Part shown: positions 34,612-47,612 of the stretch, one piece after another | How the letters are laid out: every line of letters starts with the position of its first letter | Position numbering within the stretch: position 1 is the stretch's first letter | Source: Limnoperna fortunei | Taxonomy: Eukaryota > Mollusca > Bivalvia > Mytilida > Modiolidae | Reading direction: 5' to 3' | Assembly (NCBI GenBank): GCA_944474755.1 | Contig: OX104113.1 | Span: forward strand, 68,283,944-68,347,943 | Length of the DNA stretch: 64,000 nucleotides | Made by a program: the position numbers and the translations under genes | Notes under the pieces: generated by a model | What the model was told of the DNA's origin: nothing | Seen by the model: the letters and a program-made list of their open reading frames with translations, nothing else | Database searches by the model: none

Positions 34612-35356
34612 GTCTCGCCTGTGAAGATAGTCGCTGGAGGCGAGACATATGTATGGGAATCCTGCGATGGCGGCGTAAACACTTGGACATCTTTCTTCAT
34701 ATCTGTGTAAGCCTAAGCCCTAGGTCCATCAAATTTGGTCCAGTGGTAGCTTATGATGAGTGCTTGCCAGTCAGTTACCTGTCACCTGACCTTGACCTCA
34801 ATTTCACGGTCCAGCGACTACATTAAAGTTTTTGGGTTATGGCAGTTCCTCTGTAACCATGCATGGTAGTATGACAATATTTGGGATATAGGATGCTGAT
34901 GAATAGTACATGACTGTCTGGTAAGTGTCACCTGAACTTGACCTCAATTTCATGGTCGAATACGTTTAAAGTTTGTGTATTAGGGCAGTTCCTCTGTAAC
35001 TATGCATGGTAGGGTGACAATATTTGGTATACAGGTTGCTGCTGAAGAGTACATGACTGTCTGGCAGATGTCTTCTGACCTTGACCTCAATTTCACGATC
35101 CAGTGACTATGTTAAAGTTTTTTTATTAGGGCAGTTCCTCTGTAACCATGCATGGTAGGATGACAGTATTTGGTATATAGGTTGCTAATGATTAGAACAT
35201 GAGTGTCTGGTAGGTTTCAACTGACCATGACCTCAATTTTACGGTCCAGCGACTAAGTTAAAGTTTTTGGATTATGTTCGTTTCTCTGTAACCATGCATT
35301 GTATATTTTAAATATAACTATTTAATACTATTGCCATTTTTCTGTGTCCACACATG
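34612..35356 (+). mobile_element. HINE-like element, GTCTCGCC family, second copy
   Basis: Same 5' hairpin and leader as the element at 3807, then about four units of the same repeat (starts 34790, 34936, 35079, 35225; spacing 146, 143, 146). It ends at the shared TTTTCTGTGTCCACAC. The inverted GCAGGCGAGAC echo at the 3' end has been lost, and units are more diverged than in the first copy. Confidence 0.7.
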
Positions 35357-35458
35357 TATAGTTCTTTTTGTTTGATTTTGTTCGCCTGATTTATCCCCAT
35401 TTGGTAAATGTGTTATTTCCCCTACTTTAACACTAATGTTAGTAACTTTTTATTCCAG

Positions 35459-35935
35459 TTTAAGAAACTCCAGAAAGGACAGAATATAAACATGAAAAAT
35501 ATCAAGAATGAAAGCCAGGACTGCCAAAGAAATATACAAAGATGGCAGAAGAACTAAAATGCAAAATAAATGCCCTAAATGCATCAAAATCAAGAATTAT
35601 GACAAAATTTTAAAATTTGCCATCAAGCTTGAAAAGGAACAATTTATGATACTGTCAACACACTTTTCACGGTCAGGAAAATGGAAAAAAACGTTACATA
35701 TGTTATGGGTATGGGAAACTTTGTGAGGAGTTCATTAAATGGTGACCCTCTCACAAAATTTCTGCTGTACTCCAACAGATGTCAGAAAATCATACAAAAG
35801 GATAAAAAAAATGGAGATGCTAACCCCCCAGAAGGACAGTTTTGGCAGGGGAGGTGGGAAGACTCTTGCCGAAAGGAAGAAACTTCATTTGGAAATATAC
35901 TATGTCCCTACAGGAGGGAGAAATTAATGTGTAAG
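35459..35935 (+). other. GC-richer exon-like segment with broken frames
   Basis: Starts after TTTTATTCCAG, and is richer in G and C than its neighbours. Overlapping frames (35508-35726 and 35681-35959) each look partly protein-like but shift from one to the other. I do not recognise the product. It may be a decayed gene or transposon fragment, or a noncoding exon. Confidence 0.2.
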
Positions 35936-36251
35936 TTATTTATAATGATTGTTAATTAAGATTTCTTAAGACAAATAAAACATAAACATATTAATTTGAC
36001 AGTGTACATGTATATTTACATTCAAAGTTTTGGGCTGTTAAATACAACAATTATAACGAAAATGAATATCAGTGACCGAGGGAATTCAGTAAAGAAAGTG
36101 TTTTAGTCAAAGAAAAAGTTTTGCAGTTGCAAAAATATGGATCTGTTAAAGATATTGATGTCATAAGCTGAAAAGAATAAATGTCTGTGAGTACATAGAA
36201 CATCCACAGGCATGTTAGTAGTTAAAAGTTTCTGGAGTAACTTAACAACAA

Positions 36252-36279
36252 AGGTAGGTAGGTAGGTAGGTAGGTAGGA
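36252..36279 (+). repeat. GTAG microsatellite
   Basis: Seven consecutive GGTA units. Confidence 0.9.
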
Positions 36280-36740
36280 GTTGATTATTTTTTGCATTAG
36301 TCTCCTTGGCTCACTTCATTTGCGACTATTTACTTTTTTTGCTGTCTGACCATATTTTGCCCCAAATCATATGGGATCAAATTCCTGTTGTTAATCATTT
36401 ATTTTTTATTCTACTTCAGTTTTTTTATTTTTGAAAATGTTAATCTATGAATTTAAGAAACCATGAACATGTAAATTTTCACCAAAGCATGAAATTTGAT
36501 GTCCACGAAGAAAAGTTCTTTGACAGTATTTCTTTTTATAATTATTTTACATTCATAACTTTTGCATGTATAATTCACCTGAGGAGTAGATCTCGTTAGT
36601 CACAAATCACTCAATTTTATGTCATTCTTTTTTATTACCAAAATACTTCTCACAATGTGTGAAGCATAATATAGGTATAATTTTAAAGTGAATTTTAAAA
36701 GAATACACAAAAATAAAAAAAAGATAAATGTACTTTGGGA

Positions 36741-37315
36741 GTAAATATTGCATGGTAAACATGCATGGAAGGATGTCAATAGATATTATAGCATTGTAGG
36801 ATGACAATATTTGATAAACAGGCTGCTCATCAGCAGTACATTACAGTGTAGAAGGTGTCGCCTCACCTTGAACTTTATTTAAGTGGTAGTTATAGCTTTG
36901 TAATATATATTTTATATCATAATATATATAATGCTATTTACTAGTATATTTTGCTGATACAGTGACCTCGGTGGCCGAGTGGTTAAGGTATACGTAGTTC
37001 CTTTACTATTGATCGTGTGGTCTGTCAACACCGAGATTGCGGATTTGATTATCACTGCAGGCAGGGTGTTCTTGACTCCAATCTTTATTGACAAGGATTG
37101 CCAGTTTTCCTACTGCAGGTCGGGGGTTTTCTCTGAGTACTCCAGCTTCCTCCCTTAATAAAAACTGGACACCATGATATAGCTGAAAAATGTTGAAAGT
37201 GGCATTAAAACACCATTCAAACAAACAATCTAACAGGTACATGAACATATATTTATTTCCACTATTGATTTGGAATACAGCCGAGACATTATTGTTGTGT
37301 CCACTCTTGTTGCCA
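36741..37315 (+). mobile_element. Decayed GTCTCGCC-family element split by a SINE
   Basis: 36741-36880 carries recognisable pieces of the 146-bp unit (GTAGGATGACAATATTTG, CACCTTGAAC). 37266-37315 carries the 3' end (GCCGAGACATT, TTGTGTCCACTCTTG). A tRNA-headed SINE at 36961-37230 lies between them. The 5' hairpin is not visible. Confidence 0.55.
36961..37230 (+). mobile_element. tRNA-derived SINE (CAAA tail), near full length
   Basis: The head reads CCTCGGTGGCCGAGTGG (RNA polymerase III box A, tRNA-Ser/Leu-like), followed by a box B-like region. The body contains TTGACAAGGATTGCCAG, and the tail GGCATTAAAACACC ends in CAAACAAAC. It interrupts an older GTCTCGCC-family element. Confidence 0.8.
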
Positions 37316-37894
37316 ATGTTTATATTTTTATCCAATTTTTAAAGGAAATATTTTCACTTAATTTCTTATTGAATGAGCTTTCAGTTTTGTGTGTCAACTA
37401 GATTTTCACTAATATTAACTGGTATTTGTTAATTATTAATCCTTAAAGTTCTATAAAATTGTTTGCTTTCATTTAAATGCTTTGTTATGGTTCAGTACAA
37501 TTCACTTAAAAAAATTGCTTTCTTCATTTAAAAAAATGTGCAGTTGTAGGGAAAAACATACATATAAGAATTTTGTCACAAATTTTGGTAGCAATAGGAT
37601 AATAAAACTTGGAGTTGTCTCCCATTATTTTATTGCAGATCAGTTCAAACACAACAAGATAGTTCAATACACAATCCTACTCTAAACTGAAAATATATTT
37701 GTCAGAACAGATGTTTTAGTTGAGGGTAAACGATCCTGCATTTTTTTGTCTTCTGATATAAGTTTAAGAATCAATTTTCCCACACAATCATTCGATGAAG
37801 CAACAAAGCAGCTTAGTTTGCATTCAGACACAAATTTATTTAAGAAAAAGACATCTACACCTATAGGAAATCCTAAATCTAAAATTGCACATTG

Positions 37895-38144
37895 CTTGAT
37901 TGATTGGTTGTTTGATTGAACATCACTTACAACAATTTTTCAGCTATAGCATCCAGTTTGTATCAGGGCAAGAAGCTGGAAGACCTAAGAAAAACCCTCA
38001 ACCATCAGCAGGAAAACTGGCGTTCCTTGCTGATTAATGTGAGCACACAATGCCTGCAAACTTGCAACCTAAGCATTGAAAGGCATGTGATCTATAATAG
38101 ATAAATAACTGCCTTAACCAGTTGGCCACCAATGCCCCGCTCCC
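37895..38144 (-). mobile_element. tRNA-derived SINE, minus strand, AATC-like tail
   Basis: On the minus strand the head reads GGTGGCCAACTGGTTAAGG. The body follows, then ATAGCTGAAAAATTG and a CAATCAATC-type tail. It combines the tRNA head with the AATC tail type. Confidence 0.65.
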
Positions 38145-38485
38145 GTTTGAATAACATTCTTAAAAAGGGCCATCTGTATTGATAATAGAAATTTCTAAAT
38201 GGTAAAAATCTCCTACATAAGTTTTGCCAAATATGTTTAGATTTGCCATAATGTATAAACACATAAAAATAATATTACATTTGTAATATTTTATTTTCTT
38301 TTCTTTATGAGTAACCTTTACTTGCCAGAAATTTCTTAAATAGGCTAAAAAAAACTTAAGTGGAAACAAAAAATGACTTAGATATTTCCAGAAGACACAC
38401 TTAATAAAGGTGAAAAAATTAATGGGGATGCAAATAACCAGTAGTTAAAATCCATTTAAGTCATCTTTGAAATTACACAATCTAA

Positions 38486-38575
38486 TTATAATTGAATCTT
38501 TCTCTTGCTCCCCCTTTTGTTATTGTTACAGTGTAGAGCGATTGAAAGATTTAATTAGATTGGAAGTTACAGCAC
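38486..38575. repeat. Partial copy of the 22003 hairpin repeat
   Basis: Carries AATCTTTCTCTTGCTCCCCC on one side and GATTGAAAGATTTAATTAG on the other, with the inner stem lost. Confidence 0.55.
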
Positions 38576-41500
38576 CAGTTGGAACAAAGATCTTCAATGG
38601 AATTGTATTGTGGTAAATATCACTAATCTTCATACATTTCATATTTTAAGACAAATGAAGAATTGTCTGTTCTCTAAGGTTATTATTTTTTAAAAAAGAG
38701 ATGCATTTTCTTGGTCCTATCTCATCGAAGGGTGCCAATAATTATTCATATCCCATGAAATACCGTTTAGAAACTGTCGTGAGTTATCTAGATCACCTTA
38801 GAGTTAGATGGGATTTTCTCAAATTGCATAATCAAAGGAAAACTACACAAAATATTGATAAAATACAATATTTAAAGACATTAGTTTCTATTTTTAGTCG
38901 CTCAGCTTCAGTTGTTTAAACTTGTATTCTGACATTGCTAGTTGTTATTGGCATGAAATGTAAAAATTTTTAATTTCCTTTCAAACACTCAACCAATTTT
39001 AACCAAATTTGATAATGCTGCTATAAATATAAATAAAACTTTCCTTAGACTATGAGAACACACTAGTCAGCTATGTGTTTGTTGATATTCTTAGGCTATG
39101 AGAACAAAACTGGTTGGCTATGTTATGCACCATATATATTGACAATAATGAAATAGATAGCATTCTATTTAAAAAACTTAAAATATGTAAATTAACTTTT
39201 CCAGCTCTGTAAAGCTTTTTTATACTTCAAAAGGTTACTGACTGTAAGTGAATAAAAAATTCTGTTTGATGAACTAACTGAATGGCTCATCAAATTACCA
39301 CATTATTTATTGAACTGGGTTCAATAGACAGCTAGGTCTGTATGAAATGGTTTTAAATGTTCACACTTGACATTTATGTTTTCATTTTGTGAAAGACATA
39401 CGGATATATCCTTCACAGCAGGATTTCAGTAGGTCTTATACTTGTTACATTAATATTTGTTCTTTAAAAACATTTTTATATTCACTCCCATTTATTTTTA
39501 CAAATATTTAATTAAATCAGTCGTAAACCATGTAAAAGTCAACAAAGAAGGAATCTGTTTGACCGGAGATTTGATCTATCGTTCACATTGTCTCTATATT
39601 TACTTGTTATATCAATAATTTTAAATCAAATATGATAAAGTGTTATATATTGTGTATCAACAGGGAGGCATCAAAGAATGTCTGGCCACGATACTGACAA
39701 TGGAGAATTTGTTTTGAGACAAATTTCATCTTGATACCAAAAAAGGTAAGTTAATTTAGGCATTTATTTGCTAAAAGTAATTCAGAAAGTAACTTGATTT
39801 GTGAGACATCTTTTTGAACGATCACCCTCTTTTTAGAAGGCTTGAAAATGTCAAAGATCTCCTGTACCTCTTATAGAAGATACATTGTATCTTGACAGAT
39901 TACTTTCTTGGGAATGCAATTTTTGTGTATACTTGTTGTTTTACTAGGCCCCTTAGTTTAGAGCAAAAATGTTTGAAAATAAATGTTATCCAATGCATCC
40001 AAAGTAAAAGAGATCTGAAGAAGTTACAAAAATGTTGAAATGGTGCTGAAAACCTTTGACAGTATAGATGTAGTCATGGAAACCATTAATGACTAAATGT
40101 ATACTAAAACAGATCAGAACATACATTTGCCGTTCAGTGTTAATTTTTTCTAAATGAATTCATAAATTATTTTATTATTTTAAAATTAAATTATAACTAA
40201 TTTATGTTAATTTAAATTACGGGTTAGTTGATTGGTCAATATATTTCTATGAAATAACAATTTACTTGAATGGTCAGATTACCTTCGATTTCATGTTTGA
40301 TTGGTATTTACTTTTGTCTTGAAATTGACAGATTTAGTTATATGAATAAACACAAAAATATTTTTTGTCTAAATTTGAATTAAGTTTGATGATTTCATGT
40401 AGAAACACAGACATATGACCGCAGTACCAATGTGGAAACAGAGACTCTTGAATGTCATTAAATTTTTTTTTGGGAAAGTGGGGGGGGGGGGGGACAGGCA
40501 TTTTTTTATGTAAATCTGAAATTTATTATTTTTTCATATTGTAGAATACATACAATATATTCACCATTTACATATATAATAGAATCTTCCAGTAAATTTA
40601 TATTTTAAAAAATTGTGTTGCTTATGAATATTATTACAAAGTGTCAATTAAAATGTTTAGCCATTATTCAATTTGTTAGAAGATTTTTCAATATTATAGG
40701 CAATAGTCCATGCTTTAATTAAAATTGTTAAATATACTGAGAATACAAATTTTGAATGGTAAAGCCATATAGTCTGAGTACCCATTTCACAGAGACTGGA
40801 AAGATTCTAGATCAGAAAGGATTGTCATTTAATTACTGGATGCATTTTTATGTACATCTTAAATATGTTATTATTTTTTTCATATTGCAGTACGCACACA
40901 ATATTTGTACATTGTCTGTAGAAAATTATTATTTGCACTGGGTGCTTACCAAAAAAATATTAAAAAAAATTGAATGCCTTTGTTCATAATTAAAGACCCT
41001 GCTAATTACTATGTAACAAATAAGTGGTTTCAGTGTGTTATTACTTTCTAATTTACAGTTATATTTTACAAGAATAAAAGAAAGGTAAAAGATAACCCTG
41101 TATAAAAGCTTATTATATACAAGGTATACAAATAAAAACTCATCAGAAATGAACAAATAGGCTAAATTGTCTGCTAAAAGGCCATTATTAAGGGAAATAT
41201 GAAGATAAAAAATAAAAGCAATTGCAGACAACAAATGACAAACTCACCTGTCATGTTTTATATTATAACCTTTTAATATATGGATACCTTTAATCTTTCT
41301 GTTATTCTCACGTTTTGTTAAAATCTACCTCACAAGTCCCTTTTTTAACAGTTACATTTTCATTTGTCATTTTTTGGAACTTTGCATTAAAGGCTAGACA
41401 GTTAATTATGTAGCATATTTATGGAACATTGTGACTTTTATTTTCAAAATAAAATTGGCTAGAAGAAGTTAACCATGTAAGTTTTGCAGGGCAGATCTGT

Positions 41501-43390
41501 AAAATGTCTTACTGCATATGGAAATTGTTGTGTATCTTTTATGGAATATTGTGTAGTTTGTAAATACTAGGTACAAAGTTAAATGTTGCAATTATTTCTG
41601 TATGTAGTACACCCCCACAGCGAATACAAGAATACCTTAATATAATTGATTTTAGAAAACAGCATAAATGAAAATAACCCTGTGGGAATGAAACCAGCTA
41701 TTTAAGTCTGTTAATTGCACTGTTTTATAGGTGGTATCAGTTTTCTCTGATCTAAATAGCCAATGGCATCACTATTAGGCCTTTTTATATAGAAAATCAT
41801 TATTTTAAGCAAACACTTTTTTTATAATTAAGCATTGATCCATTTTTTCAAGTAGAGATCTTATCTTGTGTAACTAAGTTCCGGTGATTCTTTAATCATA
41901 AAAACAACATCTCTGCAATTTATTCGGTCAGCAAGTTCAGTCAATGGTGTAGATGGTGCCTGATTATAATGGCAGTATGTTAACCTTTCCATTTACACTG
42001 TCCTGTGTTCTAAAAAATATATAATGTATCAGTGACAGTCCTCAGAATTTCAAATTGCTTGCATCAAATCACTAAATAGCTGAAAACAATGCTTGTCTGT
42101 CTGCAAAAAAAAAAAAAACATTTGAACAAACTAAATCCATATCCATTGATTACAGGTACATTCAAATATAATTTGAGTCTGCTTTGAAATCTAATGTTTG
42201 GACATAACTGATTGGTTCTTACATAAAATTCTCATCAGTGCTTTAGGATTCCATGTGTTGAATGTTATTCAAATATTTAGAATATATAGATTGTTGTTTG
42301 TTTAATTTCCAAGAATAAAATTCTTCAAAGAGCCCCTGTGATGAGATGGATATGAAAAATCAAGGAAGCAAAAACAAACAGTAATATGTTTATCACTGTT
42401 TTGTAACATTGTGAAGTCTAGTTGTTTACTTAACAATGTCATTAGAAACTGTCAATTTACTATCTTAATCTAGAATCTATTAAAAAAAACTCTTTTATAA
42501 TTGGCTACAGTGGGCCTTTTTACAACTATTTTATTATGCCTTAGTGAAACGGCATGATTTTCTACCAAATTTGTTTGTATCCTGTCTCCACCTGACTTTT
42601 ATACCTCTTCCTTGGAATCATGTAGTTTGTCAAAAAAATTACACAAACAGCATGGCTGCCACCAGGTTTGCTTCACATAGCAAGGATAAAATTGCTTTTC
42701 TAAGGACAGAATTAAAGTTAATTACATAAAATCTCATTGCCAGGATAAATTTGTTATACATTCAGTTACAGTTCTTGTATCTGAGCTAATACCTCCCTTA
42801 ATACACATTTATTTCATGCACTCCATATATTTCTGTATTCCAGTGTAACTAATAATTTCATACTAGTAGAGTTGAGAAATTGACAATAATCCTCTATATC
42901 TTGCTAGGTGGAATTTTCTCAGATTGCATAATCAAAAGAAACTTGAACAAAATATTGATAAATAAATTTTTTTACCGATAAGACATTTGGTTATTGCACA
43001 TTAAAATGCTAAAAATACATTATTGTCAGTTTTTCTTAATTTTATGTAAAGACTTTATTAATATTCTTCCTATAGTGTTTCTAACTTGGGCGTTTTGTTA
43101 AGTCCAGTAGGTGATTATTCACTCAGTTCTTCTTTTCATAGTTCACAGATTTTTTTATAGTGTTTTACAATATTCCATACAGTTTACTGGAATTTAAAAA
43201 AAAAAAAATTAGTCAATTTCAGTGCTTTTCCTTATTTTTACTGCACAACTGTTTTGAATAATATGTATATTTTGCTGGGTTGCAAATTAGCATTACTCAC
43301 CATATAATGCATGTTGGTTGAGCAGGAAAAGTAGTGAAAACTTTTTTTGTAATCAAATCCTCTTAATCATTTTCAGCAGCATTCTTTAAC
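38576..43390. other. Intergenic, AT-rich, mostly unassigned
   Basis: No convincing coding exon. A weak exon-like segment (39662-39746, CAACAG acceptor, AAAAAAG/GTAAGTT donor) has no long frame. Two low-copy repeats recur: CTCAAATTGCATAATCAAA (38818 and 42918) and a stretch ending TTTTTTCATATTG (40498-40570 and 40841-40910). A poly-G run is at 40480. Confidence 0.4.
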
Positions 43391-43554
43391 CTGAGGCCTC
43401 AGTTTCATAAAACTTCTCAAATTGAGATTTTCCTCAAATCCTTGAGTTTTTCCCCAAATATGAATTTTTAAGCAATTTGATTGGTTAACTTTTGAGTTGA
43501 GGTTATGCTGAGGAAATCCTCAAATTTAAGATGTTTTATGAAGCCGGGCCCAGG
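43391..43554. mobile_element. MITE with inverted ends
   Basis: Left CAGTTTCATAAAACTTCTC and right complement GATGTTTTATGAAGCCGGG are imperfect inverted repeats. Internal CTCAAAT / ATTTGAGG motifs pair as well. Confidence 0.6.
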
Positions 43555-44142
43555 GTACCTGTGTATGGATAAACTTCTTCATTTTTGGACCCAATGACTT
43601 CAGACATTGTAGAGTGTTTTGATGTAGATTGCACATATGCACCTTATATCAAAGATACATTTTAAACAGTTTTGTGAAATTTTAGGATTATGAAACATTG
43701 TCATTTTTAGTAAAAAAATTTATTTAAGAAGGATACTTTTAATCAGCCTCTGCATTTGCAAATGTCTCAAGTGAGCATTCTGTTATAGAACATTTTAGAC
43801 ATTTTTGCAAAATTCCTTATTGCAGTCATTAATAAGTCTTTGATTATATATTGACAACAAGCATGACAAGTGCATTTGGATAAATGTCTTTAATATCAGA
43901 AAAATAACTTTGTACCATTAGAGACTTATGCTCAGTTTTAAGTACATGCATATCCAACATTTTTAAGATAGTGATTTATTTGAACACTTAAATGATAAGT
44001 CCATAGTTTGTTCCTGTTTACAACTTTCAAGATATAATCATTAACATCTACATTTTAAAATCCTGGTTCTTAGGAACTAATTCAACCCAGGTCATTTGAT
44101 CAATAAAAAATGTTTTTGTCCATGTTGCACATATTAATTTCA

Positions 44143-44349
44143 TCATTTATTTGCCAAATTCTTTCTGGTAACATCAGCTTCAGTAGCATGCAAAAATTTG
44201 GAGGACAGAGCAACTAGCATCAATATCAGGGTTCTTAAAAAATTTTGTCTAATGGTAGAACCAAATATGTTTGCACTGACCTTTGCTGCTTTCTTGTCCC
44301 AATTCTCTGCTGACCAAATTGAGAAAAAATGCATGATATAATTAATCAT
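44143..44349 (-). other. Open reading frame of uncertain status (68 codons)
   Basis: A minus-strand frame containing SAENWDKKAAKVSANIFG and a hydrophobic LRTLILMLVAL stretch. Amino-acid use is more protein-like than most chance frames here, and a plausible acceptor lies inside it. I do not recognise it, and neighbouring exons were not found. Confidence 0.15.
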
Positions 44350-44699
44350 TCAGTCTTATTATGAATTCATAAACCATTCTAATTTGACATGCTTTAAATG
44401 CTTCAAGACCAAAACAATGGTTAAAAATCATTTTATGAGTGAGCAACAAGCAGCGTGGACAGCATGTCTTAAAGGGCTGTTCCAATTACAAAACTGTTAT
44501 TCCCACTGGAAAGCGTATGTATATGTCATTTTATTCCTATAAATAGGGGCACACTATAATTATCCATTTAGTATATATTGTGTGTTAAATAAACCAAATA
44601 GCCAGTTTATTCCAGAAATGATGTCGGCTATAGGTACAGTAAATATTAATAATGTACCATAATTGTCTTATTAGAATAGAAATAATTCACATAGTGAAT

Positions 44700-44766
44700 A
44701 GCTCCATGATATAGCTGAAAAGTTGCTGAAATTGGCGTTAAACATCATCAAACAAACAAACAAACA
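44700..44766 (+). repeat. SINE 3' tail fragment
   Basis: CATGATATAGCTGAAAAGTTG, TTGGCGTTAAACATC and CAAACAAACAAAC: the last part of the CAAA-tailed SINE, 23 bases before an AGCTCACC-family element. Confidence 0.7.
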
Positions 44767-44789
44767 TAGTGTCTGGTTTATCATTTTTT

Positions 44790-46883
44790 AGCTCACCTGA
44801 CCCAAAGGGTCATGTGAGCTATTGTTATCACTTTGCGTCCGTCGGCGGCGTCGGCGTCTGTAACCTTTTTACATTTTAATCTTCTTCTCTGAAACCACAT
44901 GGCCAATTGAAACCAAACTTGGCCATAATGTTCATTGGATGGACCTTTACAAAGTTTGTGTTTTTATTTTGATTGGTAAACCAATATGGCCACCACCTCA
45001 AGACTTAGTTTAACATAGGACCCTATGGGAAAAAAGTTTAAAAGGGCTTCTTCTCTGAAACCGTTTAACCAATCAAAACAAAACTTACTAGCAATATTGT
45101 TTGGATGGTCCTCTATAAAGTTTGTGTTTTTGATGGGAATTGGAAATTCAAAATGGCCGCCACCACAGGACTTAGTTTAACATAGGACCCTATGGGAAAA
45201 AAGTTTAAAAGGGCTTCTTCTCTGAAACCGTTTAACCAATCAAAACAAAACTTACTAGCAATATTGTTTGGATGGTCCTCTATAAAGTTTGTGTTTTTGA
45301 TGGGAATTGGAAATTCAAAATGGCCGCCACCACAGGACTTAGTTTAACATAGGACCCTATGGGAAAAAGTTTTAAAAGGCTTCTTCTCTGAAACCGGTTA
45401 ATCAATGGAAACAAAAACTTACTAGCAATATTGTTTGGATGGTCCTCTATAAAGTTTGTGTTTTTTATGGCAATTGGAAATTCAAAATGGCTGCCACTGC
45501 AGGACTTAGTTTAACATTGGACCCTATGGGAAAAAGTTTAAAAGGCTTCTTCTCTGAAACTGGTCAACCAATGGAAACAAAACTTACTAGCAATATTGTT
45601 TGGATGGTCCTCTATAAAATTTGTGTTTTTTATCCCTATAGGAAATTCAAAATGGCCACCACTGCAGGACTTGTTTAACATTGAACCCTATGGGAAAAAA
45701 GTTTAAAATGGCTTCTTCTCTAAAACCAGTTAACCGACCGAATCAAAACTTACTACCAATATTGTTTGGATGGTCCTTTAAAAAGTTAAGGTTTTTTATC
45801 CCAATCAGAAATTCAAAATGGCTGCCACCGCAGGACTTGGTTTAACATTGGACCCTATGAGAAAAAAGTTTAAAAGGGCTTCTTCTCTGAAACCGGTTAA
45901 TCAATGGAAACAAAAACTTACTAGCAATATTGTTTGGATGGTCCTCTATAAAGTTTGTGTTTTTTATGGCAATTGGAAATTCAAAATGGCTGCCACTGCA
46001 GGACTTAGTTTAACATTGGACCCTATGGGAAAAAGTTTAAAAGGCTTCTTCTCTGAAACTGGTCAACCAATGGAAACAAAACTTACTAGCAATATTGTTT
46101 GGATGGTCCTCTATAAAATTTGTGTTTTTTATCCCTATAGGAAATTCAAAATGGCCACCACTGCAGGACTTGTTTAACATTGAACCCTATGGGAAAAAAG
46201 TTTAAAATGGCTTCTTCTCTAAAACCAGTTAACCGACCGAATCAAAACTTACTACCAATATTGTTTGGATGGTCCTTTAAAAAGTTAAGGTTTTTTATCC
46301 CAATCAGAAATTCAAAATGGCTGCCACCGCAGGACTTGGTTTAACATTGGACCCTATGAGAAAAAAGTTTAAAAGGGCTTCTTCTCTGAAACCGTTTAAC
46401 CAATCAAAATGAAACTTACGAGCAATATTGTTTGGATGGTCCTCTATAAAGTTTATGTTTTTTATGGCAATTGGAAATTCAAAATGGCCGCTACTGCAGG
46501 ACTTAGTTTAACATAGGACCCTATGGGAAAAAGTTTTTAAAGGCTTCTTCTCTGAAACCGGTTAATCAATGGAAACAAAAACTTACTAGCAATATTGTTT
46601 GGATGGTCCTCTATAAAGTTTTTGTTTTTTATGGCAATCGGAAATTCAAAATGGCCGCCACTGCCGCAGGACTTAGTTTAACATAGGACCCTAAGGGCAA
46701 ATAAAAAAAATCTTCTCTATACAACCGGTTAACCAATGGAAACAAAGCTTTCTAGTAATATTGTTTGGATGGTTCTATTTAAAGTTTATTGAAAATTACA
46801 GGACTTATTTTAACATCAGGGAAATGCCATCTTCATTGCCTATAAAATCAGGTGAGCGATACAGGCTCTTAAGAGCCTCTGGT
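44790..46883 (+). mobile_element. HINE-like element, AGCTCACC family, copy 3, with about 11 tandem units
   Basis: Starts AGCTCACCTGACC with partner GGGTCATGTGAGCT. Its core is about 11 units of 166-167 bp; CTTCTTCTCT starts at 45047, 45214, 45380, 45546, 45712, 45879, 46045, 46211, 46378 and 46544. The end has CAGGTGAGCG, a perfect palindrome AGGCTCTTAAGAGCCT and CTGG. Frames at 45439 and 45818 are by-products of the repeat. A 499-bp block within it is duplicated. Confidence 0.85.
45380..46377 (+). repeat. Tandem duplication of a 499-bp three-unit block
   Basis: 45380-45878 and 45879-46377 appear identical by eye, while the individual 166-bp units within each block differ from one another. 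This is a higher-order repeat of three units. Confidence 0.85.
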
Positions 46884-47612
46884 TTATCATGGGGTAGCCA
46901 TTTATGCCCCTATTTTATCCATCACTGTAGGTGAGGATAAAATAAAGCTACATTAATAGTGATCCCATTGTAAAACTATTAAAGAACAACCTCTGTGAAT
47001 TATTACTTAAATATATACAGATGCATGTTAGTTATGTTTTTAATGTGTAAGACTATTGCTGAATCAAAAATATGTCAAAAGAAATATTTTATATCATTTT
47101 TTTACATCAAGTATTATTTGAACAATAAAAAAAAAAGAAATATTTAAAAACCATGTTTGTATGGCAGATAGGATTAGTTATATATCTCGAGTTAATAACT
47201 AACCATTACAAACTAATAATTACATTTATGCATTTCATTGAAATTGGTTATTTTCATTAGTCATGTTAGTCATTATTCAGTGGGGTAATGTGGTCATAAC
47301 AAGTGATCTTACAATTCTTATTGAAACATCAAAACTAGTGCGCCATAGCTACATGTATGTCAGTAACATTACTCTGTAGAGTAGGAATATATCGATACAA
47401 AAATGGACATTTACTTGAATGATAGTGTTGACCTTTGGCACATTTTCATTATGATAGACCATTTCACTGAAATTGTGCTTCGGTCAACACTTTCATGTCG
47501 ATGAATCTTCAAAAGAATACATTCAATTCTTTATTACAAAAGGTTACTCATGGTTTTGACTGACTCTCCTATGTTAGGGAAAAATGTTACTGAATTTTCC
47601 TCTTTTTTTTTT
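46884..47612. other. Intergenic AT-rich spacer
   Basis: No coding exon, hairpin or recognisable repeat seen, apart from homopolymer T and A runs. Confidence 0.4.

Noticed and set aside
38532..38612. Possible exon reading VERLKDLIRLEVTAPVGTKI
   Set aside because: Its first third is a broken copy of the 22003 hairpin repeat, the donor is weak, and no neighbouring exon matches.
45439..46177. Two similar open frames beginning MVLYKVCVFYGNWKFKMAAT
   Set aside because: They are by-products of the 166-bp tandem repeat in an AGCTCACC-family element; the frames restart in each unit and have no gene context.
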